Shown piece by piece: positions 11,043-22,190 of a stretch of 64,000 nucleotides of DNA. Within the stretch, counting starts at the first letter, position 1, and each line of letters opens with the position of its first letter. The position numbers were made by a program, and so were the translations under genes. This DNA comes from Avena insularis (Eukaryota; Streptophyta; Magnoliopsida; Poales; Poaceae): contig CM042694.1 of NCBI GenBank assembly GCA_023614405.1, forward strand, positions 115,318,685 to 115,382,684. The letters run 5' to 3'. The notes under the pieces are model-generated. The model ran no database searches, had not been told where the DNA came from, and worked only from the letters and a program-made list of their open reading frames with translations.

Positions 11043-11679
11043 ATTATAATCAGGGGCGGATCTACAGTAAAAAACTGGGGTCAATTGACCCCATCGACTT
11101 TGGCCCAGACCCGTGTACGTATAGCCCAGTACAAAAACTTGACCCCAGTAAAAACTGATTTTGACCTCACTAATTACACTACATTCACGTGTCCAGGCCC
11201 AATACACGCACGCCCAGCTTTGGCATCCCATAGTCTCGATCGCCTCGCTCTGATTTTACGCTCGCTCGTTATTGCCTTGTACAGTATTCCCTTTTTTACG
11301 AACAGGTTGTTCGTCCGTGGTTCGGCGCCGCGGCTAGTTCCCATCTCCTCCGGTGGATCGCAGCCTCGCCGGCACTGCCTCGACTCGCGCCACTCTCATC
11401 CTCCGAGAAAAACAACAATTTCTTCGTCAAGATCCGTAAGTGCCACTAACTAAAACTTGATTCAAAGCATTCTCGTTCTCAATTCTCGATTTATCTTAGG
11501 GTTCCTCTTCCTCATGTGATGACTGTTGTTCTTTTAATTGCTTGAAGGTCTGGACGAGGATTAATAACCAGTGGGACACTACGGTGGATTAGAGAATATA
11601 AATTAGGCCTCAAATTCCCCGGCAGTCTAGCATAATGTCAGGTAATCAAACAAGGATATTGTACAGTAACTTTTATCTA

Positions 11680-11933
11680 CTTCCTCCTATCCAAATTAGT
11701 TGACTTAGATTTGTCTAGATTCGATTGTACCTAGATATAATTTAGTACTTCTCCGACCCATATTAGTTGACTTAGATTTGTCTAGATACGGATATATGTA
11801 GCACTAAAACTTGTCTAGATACGAGATACATTCGTATCTAGATAAATCTAAGTCAATTAATATGGGTCGGAGAGAGTATTAGATCCATCCATATCTTGAT
11901 AAATTTGAGTCAATTAATTTAGATCGGAGGAAG
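11680..11933. mobile_element. Stowaway MITE (outer, interrupted) in hAT, copy 1
   Basis: The ends CTTCCTCC and GGAGGAAG are inverted and flanked by TA at 11678-11679 and 11934-11935, as expected for Tc1/mariner-type Stowaway elements. Left and right halves are extensive inverted repeats. The element is split by another Stowaway at 11748-11876; without it, it is about 125 bp. Confidence 0.85.
11748..11876. mobile_element. Stowaway MITE (inner) nested in outer MITE, copy 1
   Basis: A 129-bp hairpin-like element with ends CTTCTCCGACCCATATTAG and, inverted, CTAATATGGGTCGGAGAGAG-like sequence. TA lies on both sides (11746-11747 and 11877-11878). It sits inside the outer Stowaway, so it inserted later. 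Confidence 0.85.
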
Positions 11934-12146
11934 TATATAATTCATACGACTTTTGTATTGGCCTCTTGCTAATTTAGTAATGGCCTATTGCTAATCCCTT
12001 CTAGAGTATCAATGTAATTCATACATTTTGTAATAGCCCCTTGACAAATTGATCTATGGTATAATTCATACGTACTTTTGTAATGCGTTTTTGCACTCTT
12101 CTGAATATAATGGCCTCTCGCTAATTTTACAGGTAGTAGAAAATTT

Positions 12147-14655
12147 ATGGAGAGTTTCTTGAATTTGAAAAGAAAATCACCACCACCCACGACCAATGAT
12201 CCTGATCATGAAGGTTCATCCAACACTAGTCGTATCATACGTCCTTGTCCTTTACCGGTCCCTCCAACTCCAAGAGAGGTAACAGTTAATCTGAATGAGC
12301 TTCCTTATGATCCGGCAAATAGGAAAAGGATAACAGAATATATAGGGTCGAAGCTACAAGATGAGATAAGACGGAAATATTTGGTTAGAGGTCCGTTTAG
12401 GCCACAACTTGGTTTTAAGTATCCACAGAGGAGCATAGGAGATCTCCAACGCCGGTTTAGTACTAAGTGGTATAAAAATATGACTGGATAGAGTACAGTG
12501 TGAAGAAGGATGCTGCATTTTGCCTATATTGCTACTTGTTCAGAGATTGTATTGAAGGTCAAGGGGGGAATGATGCATTTGTAGTCGAGGGTTTTAGTTA
12601 TTGGAACAAGGGTGAACGACTAAAAGTCCATGTGGGTGAATCTCCTAATAGTTTTCATAACACGGCAGTCAAAAGATGTAATGATTTGCTAAAACATGGC
12701 CAGTCTGTTGTTGTTGCTCTAGACAAACAAAGTAAAGTCACTCAAGAGGAGTATATGATCCGGCTGAACAATTCCATAACTGCTGCCTGATACTTATTGC
12801 ATCAAGGTTTAGCATTCCGTGGCCACGATGAGTCTAAAGAGTCTAAGAATAGAGGAAATTTTCGGGAGTTGGCACACACTTTGGCGGAGCAAAATGAGGA
12901 CACAAGGAGGATCGTGTTGATCGATACTCCTAAAAATATTCAAATGGTTGCTCCAGAAATTCAAAGAGACATTGCTGAATGTTATGCCGAGGTAATAATT
13001 TACTGCTTTCGTCATTTACTTCCATTTCTTATTTACATGTGACAAATGGCGTGAGTTCTTATGGTTATGAAAATATTTTATGTGTGCAGATCATAGTTAA
13101 ATCTATTATTGATGAAATTGGAGATGGTGTGTTCTGTTTGTTGGTTGATGAGTCTGCTGATGTTTCTGACAAAGAACAGATGGCGGTAGTTCTGCGGTAT
13201 GTCGACAAGTCTGGAGCAATCAAAGAAAGACTTATTGGTGTTGTTCATGTGAATGAGACGTCAGCTTTATGTCTCAAATCTAATATTGATTACTTGTTTG
13301 GTAAGTATGGATTGAGCATGAAACAAGTTCGAGGTCAAGGTTACGACGGTGCGAGCAACATGAGAGGTGAGTTCAATGGCTTGAGAGCTTTGATCATGAG
13401 GGAAAATAGCTCAGCATATTATGTCCACTGCTTCGCTCATCAGCTTCAGTTAGTCATTGTGGCAGTAGCTAAAAAGAATGATGATGTTAGCGACTTTTTT
13501 GACATGGTAGCTCTTCTGATGAATGTGGCTGGAGCTTCTTGTAAGCGAAAAGACATGATAAGAGAGAGCCAACAGGAGAGAGTGAAGAAAGCCATTGGAT
13601 GTGGACAACTTAGCACAGGTACAGGATTAAATCAAGAGCAATCTCTTCAAAGAGCCGGAGACACTCGTTGGGGATCTCACTATAAAACTCTTCTAAGCAT
13701 AAATAACTTATTCCCAGATGTTATTGATGTGCTCAAATATGTTGTGAAAGATGGACCAAGTGATGCAAAGAAACGCCAAGCTCGTGGTCTCTTGGATTAT
13801 GTCAATGATTTTGACTTTGTGTTTCATCTACAATTGATGTTTCTTATCTTAGGACATGCGAATGCTTTGTCTCTATCTTTGCAGAGGAAAGATAAGGACA
13901 TCTTGGAGGCTATGCAAGAGGTGAAGTTAATAAAGAAAAAATTTCAGCAAATTAGAGACGATGGTTGGGCCTCTTTATTGGAAAAAACTTACTCGTTTTG
14001 TGTGGAGTATGGTATTCCGAAGTTGGATATGGAAGAACAATATATAGACCGGCATAAACCAAGGAAGAAAACCAACCGCACTAACTATGAGCACTACAAG
14101 TTTGATTGCTTGAACCCTGTTATTGACTTGCAGCTTCGAGAGTTCAGTGACCGTTTTACTGAGGTAAACTCAACTCTCCTTACCCAGATGGCTGCATTTA
14201 GTCCCAAGGATTCCTTTGTTGCTTTCAAAATTGAAACCTTAGTGGAATTGGCTAAGTCATATCCAGATGATTTTGATTCCATCCAATTGAAGGATCTGTC
14301 CCATGAGCTTTCATTCTACATTGATAACGTCCGAGCAGATGAAAGATTTGTTGGTCTGAAAACTATCTCTGAACTTGCTAAGCTGATGGTTAGTACAAAC
14401 AAGCATTTGGCGTTTCCTTTGGTATATCAACTGCTCAAGCTTGTGCTAGTTCTTCCCGTTGCCACTGCATCTGTTGAGAGGTGTTTTTCAGCAATGAAGA
14501 TAGTGAACACAGTGCTACGTAATCGCATTGGTGATGACTTCATGAATCACTACATCATTTGCTTTTTGGAGCAAAAACTTCTATATTCAACACCACGTAA
14601 TGTTGTGATAGACCGCTTTCTAAAGATGAAAGACCGTAAAGGCCAAAAGAAATAG
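12147..14655 (+). pseudogene. hAT transposase (ZMYM1-like/DUF4371 type), copy 1
   Basis: The reading frame starts at ATG 12147. It has a TTF-like zinc finger segment (KKDAAFCLYCYLF, about 12500-12540), a DUF4371-like region (LAFRGHDES, then LVDESADVSDKEQMAVVLRY near 13140-13200, then GYDGASNMRG) and a C-terminal hAT dimerisation domain (ASVERCFSAMKIVNTVLRNR near 14470-14530). An intron of phase 0 spans 12992-13089 (GTAATA...GTGCAG). Two lesions are visible: a one-base loss in the A-run at 12474-12478 shifts the frame, and an in-frame TGA at 12788-12790 sits where relatives have Arg, consistent with CGA to TGA. Both lesions are in copy 2 too, so inactivation predates the duplication. It would cut and paste DNA in the nucleus. 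Confidence 0.9.
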
Positions 14656-14897
14656 AGGTAACTGCTTTTATAATCCGACTTTATTTTGATATGATATATC
14701 AACAATTATTGTTTTTTATTTATATAAGTTTGCTACAATACACGCTATAGAATTTTTAAGTAATATACTGGCTGTGAATCTAGCCATGCGAGTTATGCAA
14801 ATATATATTAGTGGTACGTTTTATGGGTATGTATTTTTTATATTTGTTGGTGTTGAACCCAGCGACCTTTTTTTCTGGCTTCGCCCCTGATTATAAT

Positions 14898-16850
14898 GAT
14901 ATCCAGTTCACACACTTCCGTGACACAGGTACATCATTTTCCCACATGTGACAATTTATGTAACAATCATAGATGGATTACTCCTTGTTCCGGAAGCCAA
15001 ATTAACATTCTTACCGCTCTTTGTATGTCCAAAAGCAATTGACGTGCTCCTACCAAAGATCAGGGTTGGTCCTAAGATTTTGGAGGCCTGGGATAAATCT
15101 AGAATTTAGGGCCCCTAATGAAACGTTTGTTTTTGTTTGTTGAAGTGTGTTTTATTTGATATCATCATGAAGTTATTTTCCGAGCCTCTTGCGAACTATT
15201 TTGTTTCGCTGCCAGACTGCCATCTGCGGTAACCACACCTAATGGGCACTCCACTATCGCCCGACTCGGATCTGTTGACATGTGCTGGCTGGGAATCATA
15301 CTAAAGTCGACATTCTGCCTCAAAGATCAACCAAGAAAATATGGTGATATGTTTATTTTTTCATGGACATGCTATCCTAGCCCACGGGCCACACCCTACT
15401 TTACCATTGTATGCGTTGCTAACAAAAGGAGGAAGTGTTTGTTAGAAAAGGGTAATCTCGAGAAAATATAGGTGGTGGCTGCAGTATGGGTCCATGAGGT
15501 AAGATGCACGACCAGCAAGGCCAGCGTTGAACTCAACAGGAGAAAACATTATTGTAAATAACCTTTCCATTTTAATGTGGGATATAGGAGATGCCAATCG
15601 AGGAGAATGTACCATTGCCCGTGGAGGCAGAGGATGATTGCAAGTAGGCGTTCGCTAACTCGCACCTAATACATAACAGAAACCAACTGCCAAGTACAAA
15701 GATGCCGCATAGGGAAGACACTCCCTTCCTATGTTGCTTTGTTTGCGAACCACAACCGGCTCGCAAGCACTTATAAGAATGAACGAGCCAAATTGTACCA
15801 CTATCCGCTGGCTTCACAAGTCATGATAGGTTAGTGGAAATCTCATCCATTTGGAACACACGATCTTCTGTTTGGAGAAAACTTGGTAGAGATTATGATC
15901 CCAAGGTCTCCCATGCTCACATTGGAAGGAACAAAAATACTTCTCATCCAGATCTTGCCAGCCAAGTTCTACATGTTCATGATCTGAACAGTACGTTGAA
16001 GGTGTCCACTACATGTGACTCCCTCTCCTTTGTCAATTTTCCTCAGTCTGTTGAAGTACAATACACTAAAACAATCTATGGACACACACAATTAGAAACA
16101 TTTATAGTAGCTGGATTATGTCCCTTTGCTCCTAGATAATGAGTTGCTCTTTTTTTAGCGAACTGAGTTACACCTTTTTATAGCTGGTAGCTGCAGCCAG
16201 ATTCCCCTGAGTATATAGCTAGTTTCGAGCACTAAACGCTAGTGAAGTTCTCTACCAATGGCTACCAGCAGTACGGTAGTACTACCATTGTGATGCAACC
16301 AGCACACCGAAGAGAAGAACATGCTAAGATTTTTTTCAAAAGAATCTGCAAACAGTTTAGCATCAAGTTGCCATCTAATTGAGACGTAAAACTTGGGATT
16401 CAGATTATGTCGATGAATTGCAAAGAAAATAATTCAAACTAGATCCCCGGGGTGTGGCTGACATACAGAACGTTTGTTTCACAAGGTGAATCAGTTGCTA
16501 ATATGTATCGACAGAGTGTGAGCGCCATGATCACGACACACTATCTTGTCATACGGATAAGATAGTCATAGAGATACGCATGAGGAACGGATGAGAGTGA
16601 AATCATCAAAATGTAAAACAGACAATCACATTCCGGACATCTTTTTAAGTACGCCAACAGTCAATAATATGCCATTAACCGTCTGTAATACAATTATAGC
16701 CACATCATCTAAATGTATAACAACACATTTGTTATTTTCAGAAGACACTTTATACTATTTCCTTTCGGAGACTTCAGAACTATGTAATAAAAGGTTTGTG
16801 TGCATCAATTGTTGCAGAGGCCAGTGTAATACCCCATTCTAAAATAAAAA
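14898..16850. other. Anonymous DNA, no supported gene
   Basis: About 2 kb with short open frames on both strands (for example 15834-16139 plus, 101 codons) that I do not recognise. Their match in copy 2 only reflects the duplication. Two small hairpins are visible: ACTATCTT/AAGATAGT near 16541-16567, and one near 16256-16292. Confidence 0.5.
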
Positions 16851-16936
16851 TACATGCACTACTACCTCGCGTTGGATCCAGCCAATGCGACCAGAGCGGT
16901 CCTACGCCGACGCCTCATGAAAGTCCATGACCATCG

Positions 16937-17730
16937 TCACCCACGTGATCTCGGCTTTAATGATAGAGACTCCAACATCCGTTCAGGAGTCACAGGAGGA
17001 CTCGATGGTGAGTTCCTGGAAGGCGAACTAGGCCTCGAAAGCGAGGAACTTTCTTGTGACCAAGCCAACACCTCCCTCCCCTGAACGACCTTTTTCAAGT
17101 GCATGCACTCGGCTTCCATAAAAGAAACCATAGCCTCCAACATAGCGATGCGTGATATCCTGGATGCGACAGTGTCTTGGAGAGCGGACATGTTTTTCAA
17201 AAGCTCCCTATTGTCCATCTTTTTCACATGCGACCGCATCAACAACTTGTTTGAGTAAGCTTTGGTCTAAGGTACCCTGAGAAGGATTGTGCTTTCCACT
17301 ATTATTGTTATTGTTGCGAAAATTTCTATTTTCATTGGCTCCATAGTTTATGCGGCCACCGTTCCCTCCGCCATTCCAATTCTGACCACCTCCATGGGCA
17401 GCCCTAAACTCATATCTCTGTCTACTCTGATATCCCATATCGTTACCATTGTTAAAACCTTCTTGGTTATTAAAACCGGATCCTCCATGATAACCACCAA
17501 AAGTCCACCTCGAGAATTATTCTGACTATTGAAACCACCGGTTTGATTACCAACCTCATACCTCTGATTGTAATCCACCCCCTCCCCCCTCCCCCTCCCC
17601 CGTGCCGCTAGACTCAGCGGTATAGAAGTTTCCTCCCCCGTTGGGGTTGAACTTGGCATTGTTGATGGGGCCTCCCCCGCGTCCTCTCCCAGAATTTACG
17701 TTGTTGTAATTATTGTTGAACTGCCCCATG
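16937..17730 (-). pseudogene. Gly/Asn-rich protein with coiled coil, frameshifted (copy 1)
   Basis: On the minus strand an ATG near 17730 (MGQFNNNYNN) opens a low-complexity frame rich in Gly, Asn and Arg, continuing as RGRGGGPINNAKFNPNGGG. After frame changes near 17600 and 17500 it continues with GGGQNWNGGGNGGRINYG (17208-17438) and ends in a charged helical part, LLKNMSALQDTV...ISRIAMLEAMVSFMEAE (17245-16937), with coiled-coil spacing. I do not recognise the family. Similar Gly/Asn-rich proteins with a helical tail occur in grass transposon-derived proteins. It may be an RNA- or DNA-binding protein of the CACTA element or a captured fragment. Confidence 0.4.
17578..17601 (-). other. Four-tract G-quadruplex motif
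   Basis: The plus strand has C-runs of 5, 6, 5 and 5 separated by single T residues, so the minus strand has four G-runs with one-base loops. This is an ideal parallel G-quadruplex pattern. It lies inside the Gly-rich reading frame. Copy 2 has it unchanged at 59958-59981. Confidence 0.8.
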
Positions 17731-17868
17731 ACCACCGCCCGGGCCTATCTAGACTATGCCGACGGCAAACAAGTCTATGCCGACACCGTGCTACACCGAC
17801 GGAAAACTGGATAACTCTACGCCGACGGCAATTTAGCCTACGCCGACGGCCGTGTGTTTCCTGTAGTG

Positions 17869-19023
17869 TTTGTATATGCATGCACACAATAAATAAACGT
17901 CCAGTTTCATCACTAGAATGTTCAGGTGCCAGTTTATGCAGATCTCGTGCTGATATCAGAGACTATTTCTCACTTTTTACAATGCAGTTTCTTTCCACTG
18001 TGACGCCACACACTATATGGACATAGCTAGCACAAAGAAAAATGGCATTGTGGGCGTATAGGTTGCATACATGTCAGCATTGTTCAGGTTGCCGTTTGTG
18101 CTAGCATCTAGGACGTCACTAATAGAATGACAGGCATCTAGAATGTCACTAATAGAAAAGGTACCGAATCCTTCACTCTGGTTCGCAGAGGCCATGGCTC
18201 TTATATGAACATGACTGCAACACAACATCAGTCATGAATTACAACGGAGGACATTCTGGCCATTTTATATGTGCTGGTAAAAAGGGAGGGCATATGACGG
18301 CTCCAGTCTTAAATTGTAAGGAAGAATGACGTAGATAATTATAGTCTTGTGGTATGCATTTGTCACATAATTTCTCTCACGACTCATGAGATAAACAATT
18401 CGGTGCAAGTATTTCTAGGGCATTGGGTTTTACGCACACATGTTCTTCCAGCCACTCCCTATCTAATGTTTTTCACTCGACAATTGAAATATCCTGACAC
18501 CACAGGGCATCGTCACTTGCCAAATGAATTGACACAGTACGGACTCTCTTGTGGCCTTGCCTCTGTCTGGAATGGCACAACATTACCATGCCGGCCGCTA
18601 GGTTCTTTGGTCACTCCCTACTAATAGGCTAGACTATGGTTTGGACACTTGGCATAGGTCCCAACTACACATTTCATTTGGTTTAGAAAATGACAATTAG
18701 CAAACAACAAAAACCGCCCTATCGACTATAAGATTTTGAGATCCCTAAAGCATTTATGTCTCTGAAGCAAGACTCTTTCCAAATTCTTAACTTTCAGAAA
18801 ACAAATAGCAATAACTACTCTTGACGCGTGCATCCTGGCCGTGGCCTGAGGGCACTTCCCTATCATACATGTTGGCTTATATAACCCCTTCTTGTGAAAT
18901 AGTGCAATATCAAACACCGGGTAGACTAGTAGTGTCGGTTTAGAGTGCGACTCTGCCTAAAGACACACCCACATCCACTTAACATGCATGTTTTGCAATG
19001 TGGTTTCATGGGAATGAGAGGTA
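17869..19023. other. Anonymous DNA, no supported gene
   Basis: Short frames on both strands (for example 18349-18624 plus) are not recognised. No defined repeat ends were seen. Confidence 0.5.
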
Positions 19024-19031
19024 CTGTGATG

Positions 19032-19212
19032 CAGTGGCGGAGCTATGTGTATGTCAGGGGGGGCCACCGCAACCCCAGACTTTGAAGAATTAGTGAAGAA
19101 ATTTTTTATTAGGGACCTAGATGTGAAGAAATAGAGTAATCTGCCCCCCCCCCAAACATCCATCTTTTCAGTTTTGCCCCCCCCCCTGAAATCTGGGCTA
19201 GCTCCGCCAGTG
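19032..19212. mobile_element. hAT-type MITE (copy 1)
   Basis: A 181-bp element with ends CAGTGGCGGAGCTA and TAGCTCCGCCAGTG, which are inverted repeats with one mismatch. It is flanked by CTGTGATG (19024-19031) and CTGGGATG (19213-19220), an 8-bp target duplication with one mismatch that is perfect in copy 2. Two C-runs of 10 lie inside. There is no coding capacity. The ends resemble those of the hAT element at 11051-14889. Confidence 0.88.
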
Positions 19213-19220
19213 CTGGGATG

Positions 19221-20570
19221 GCAAAGCCTCGACTTGAGATGGTATGCAGTGCGCTAACCCTATGGCTCATCCGTTACTGTGGTCGCAAGAACACGTGTGG
19301 ACAGCGAACAATGCCCCGACTCACCGAGGGAGTGAGAGGCTAGTAGCGAAGAATCAGTGCAACACATCATGACGGTAAATTTATTCCTCCTACAACTACC
19401 ATAACTTCCTTGGATTCTCTTCAAAAGTTCCTTTTCCACCTTATATGGTTGCATCTATTTCCATTTCTCCCATGCTTTGTTCACAAAAAATGTAATGTAT
19501 TGTACACGATCAGCAACTTGTTAGTTAGCTAATCACATGGCTTATGTGGCATTGACAGTTAAACTTCAAACTCATAATACCTGATTCATTCATAAGTGTG
19601 AGAGATAACATGCGTGTTAAGAAGACATTTACATAAGAGTGAATTTTCTGAGCAGGAGCTCAGTGCACAGACATATTTAGGTTGTTCATACGTGATTTAA
19701 TACCCACACTAGGCCTTTTTCCCTATCAAACAAAATCCCTTTTTTTGTATCATCATACAACTATTGTTTTGAAATGAAACTTTGCAGTTCAGTCAAAACA
19801 TTTGAGATACAAAAAGCGGAAAATATTTCAATTTTTTGAACACTAAATATATTTAAATGTTTAAAGAATTTTTTGAATCTTAAATGTTCTACAACTTAAA
19901 TTGGGAATAAAATTCAAACTATTTTTCTGACATTCTAGTTGGCCATTTTTAGGAATCTACAAAGTTTCAAATCCCTTTATCATATAGTTTTGGAGATAGA
20001 AAAAAGAAAAAGAAAAAGTATGAGTGTGCATTGAGCACCTACTCAATCAAATTTTTTCCATACATGCCTACAACCAACTATGTATTATAAGTATGAGGTC
20101 TATGATGGTATAAATAAAATAACCCCTCCCTCAATTTTGTGGTTTAATAACAACAAAATGTAACAAGTGTTCAATGACATAAGAAATGAAATTCTAAGGT
20201 GACATAACCCAAGGAATATTTACAAGTCTATACTAAAAGATAATATCTCCAAGGAAGGAGGTACATAACATGGCTAGATTCGCAATTTGTAATGCTTTTG
20301 GTCATTTAATTTGGCCTTTGAGCCCATAAGATGGTGTGTAAATCCCTGTAACTATTGAAGTTTGAATAAAGAGGGGGATGATGCTTAACGAAAAAAATCT
20401 GAAAGATTGTACAGAAGCAGGACTATTAGGAGCAGGGTTATTAATGGTTTTTAGGGATTCTAGTCAATCTCTATTTTTCTCTCCACCTAATCCCTATCTA
20501 TCTCCAATAATGGGAAGCATGCAACTCGATGATACCACGACCATGTCAAAACTTTTTTTTGCGGGAAAAA
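19221..20570. other. AT-rich anonymous DNA
   Basis: No supported gene. The part at 20280-20380 ends in TTTGAATAAAGAGGG and looks like the 3' tail of a retroposon on the plus strand, but I cannot name it. Confidence 0.45.
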
Positions 20571-20579
20571 TGTAATTTA

Positions 20580-20897
20580 TTATTAACTTATAGGAAGGAT
20601 ACAATCCTCACTTACAACATCATTCAGTTCTGGCGGGAAGGTTTTGATACAAGATTGTGTTCTATGCATCGATCTCACCATTTTTGCCACAATATGACTA
20701 GCTAAATTTTGACTACGGTATATATTCCTAAATTTTCTTTAATATTTAGCCTAGTGCACTACGGCCGAGCTATAAGCATCCTTCGTTATGATCAAGTTAA
20801 CTGCATGTTCGCAATCATACTCCAGTTGGCTCCCTGTACCAGTTCAAGGCCAGTTTGAGGCCCTCCTCACATGCCGGAAATTCTGCCTCCAAAGCTC
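20580..20897 (-). pseudogene. LINE RNase H-like (RVT_3) fragment (copy 1)
   Basis: The minus strand reads ALEAEFPACEEGLKLALNWY, then after a one-base shift EYDCEHAVNLIITKDAYSS. This matches the pattern of the plant RVT_3-type RNase H-like domain found at the C-terminus of LINE polyproteins and in LINE-derived genes, in which an Asp follows the EA/ES core. Only the domain's middle part remains. The following bases look like LINE 3' sequence. Confidence 0.6.
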
Positions 20898-20909
20898 AAG
20901 AGCGCTTAA

Positions 20910-22190
20910 ATAAAACTATGTGTACCGTAAAAATTACTTCTCCTTTCCGACCATGCAAGATCATACAAAAGTAGTACATCGTCACATCCGAAGCTAACTG
21001 CAGTCTTAACTACGTGGTTTGATATTTAGGGCTCCACTTTCATAACCCAGATCTTTCACTAACTTCTCAACTCTGATCCTTCACTAACTTGTACAATCCT
21101 GCAAATCAACGAAAAGCTTTTAGACAACCTATGTAAACAAGAAAATTACATTATTTTGTTTCCTTGGGAGGAATAAATTTAGCTCAAACATTTACCTCAG
21201 GTGCTAGATTAAGATCTTGGGCCATATTCATCTTCTCCACAACATAATTTACATAAAGATGAAAATCTAGTTTGTACTGTGGACAAAGAGACAAAGATTA
21301 AATTCTCCACAATTGCAATCGGTAATCATACATCATTAGATTCATATACAGAAGGCTAAAAATTAAGATACCTGCAAGGTAATCTACTTATACACCCATT
21401 TCTTATACTTGGCGTCAAAAGTTGTTAAATCTTGTAGAGTAAGGCAGCTGCAAGGGTCATATTTTTGTTCATTGTATGGATACTTAGTCTCGTAACCGGA
21501 CACATACACTAACTACTATAAACTAGTGTTCAGTTAGTAAACCAAGAAAATATAGCATGTGGAAGCAAAGTGTACACGTTGATGTTCAAATAACAGTGTT
21601 CCAAATAATGTTTTGACAATAAGAAAATTATATTCTAATTGTAAACAACAACCACGTCATTGGTCTCAAACAAAATGTGATAGACTGGAGATGCAACCTA
21701 GTAGAACTGGGAACTCATTGAAACAAACTAAAAACTCTGAGAACTCAGTTCGCTTTGTTTCTTTGCCTCTAAAAAAAGAGTCAGCTAATGTAAGTATTAC
21801 TAATGTGATTGTAATATATGATTATGGCACATGGATTGATGATTTCTACACTATTCTCTCTAAAGCTAATATTTGGGTGAATTCCAAGGTATATGCTATT
21901 CCAGCACAAAATGATGTATCAACATAGTTATGTGCTTGCAAGTGGTAAATGCATCCAATCGTTATGGCAAGTACCACAAATTTCAAACAAATTGGTACAG
22001 TCGGCGCAAGGATTAGGGCAAGAGAGAGAACATGTGTTAGAGAGAATAGACTACTGAATATTGCTTGTCTTCATATTAGACGATACATGCTCCATTTATG
22101 GGGCAATACTAGACTGCAGTAGATATCATACATGGTCACTTGCCTAATTGGAATGTATTTACATCCTAGGGGAATCACCACATAACAGTA
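20910..22190. other. Anonymous DNA, no supported gene
   Basis: AT-rich. The similarity with copy 2 is visible up to 21633 only because the window ends there. An open frame at 21613-21927 (plus) is not recognised. Confidence 0.5.

Larger units (their letters stand above)
11051..14889 (+). mobile_element. Complete hAT DNA transposon (copy 1)
   Basis: The element begins CAGGGGCGGATCTAC and ends TCTGGCTTCGCCCCTG, giving terminal inverted repeats CAGGGGCG. It is flanked by the perfect 8-bp target duplication ATTATAAT at 11043-11050 and 14890-14897. Eight-base duplications are diagnostic for hAT. The length is 3839 bp and one transposase gene is present on the plus strand. Two nested Stowaway MITEs lie in its 5' non-coding part. 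Both ends are intact, so it could in principle be moved by a transposase supplied from elsewhere, but its own gene is broken. Confidence 0.95.
16930..17868 (-). mobile_element. CACTA transposon end with captured or internal ORF (copy 1)
   Basis: On the minus strand the sequence starts CACTACAGGAAAC at 17868, a CACTA-type terminus. Several copies of GCCGTCGGCGTAG-like subterminal repeats follow between 17868 and about 17745. A Gly/Asn-rich reading frame begins right after. I could not find the opposite end; CACTACTACC near 16857 is too weak a match and lacks a matching 3-bp target duplication. The left boundary is therefore a guess. Confidence 0.6.
1..21633. repeat. Large direct duplication, copy 1
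   Basis: This whole stretch recurs in the same order and orientation from base 32894 to the window end. Base 1 aligns with 32894 and base 21633 with 64000. Identity extends through spacer DNA as well as transposons, so this is one segmental duplication and not independent insertion of the same repeats. In the first 896 bases of the hAT coding region I counted 4 substitutions against copy 2. The left edge lies outside the window. The right edge cannot be seen because the window ends inside copy 2. Copy 1 has two deletions relative to copy 2, near 7161-7168 and near 6909-6921. Confidence 0.95.

Noticed and set aside
15834..16139. 101-codon plus-strand frame, unchanged in copy 2
   Set aside because: The match only reflects the young duplication; no family recognised and no splice or promoter context.
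16857..16870. CACTACTACC as the second end of the CACTA element ending at 17868
   Set aside because: Only the first six bases match the other terminus, no subterminal repeats are nearby, and the 3-bp flanks (ATG against TTT) do not match.
18349..18624. 91-codon plus-strand frame, unchanged in copy 2
   Set aside because: Same reason; the composition is not convincing and no domain is seen.
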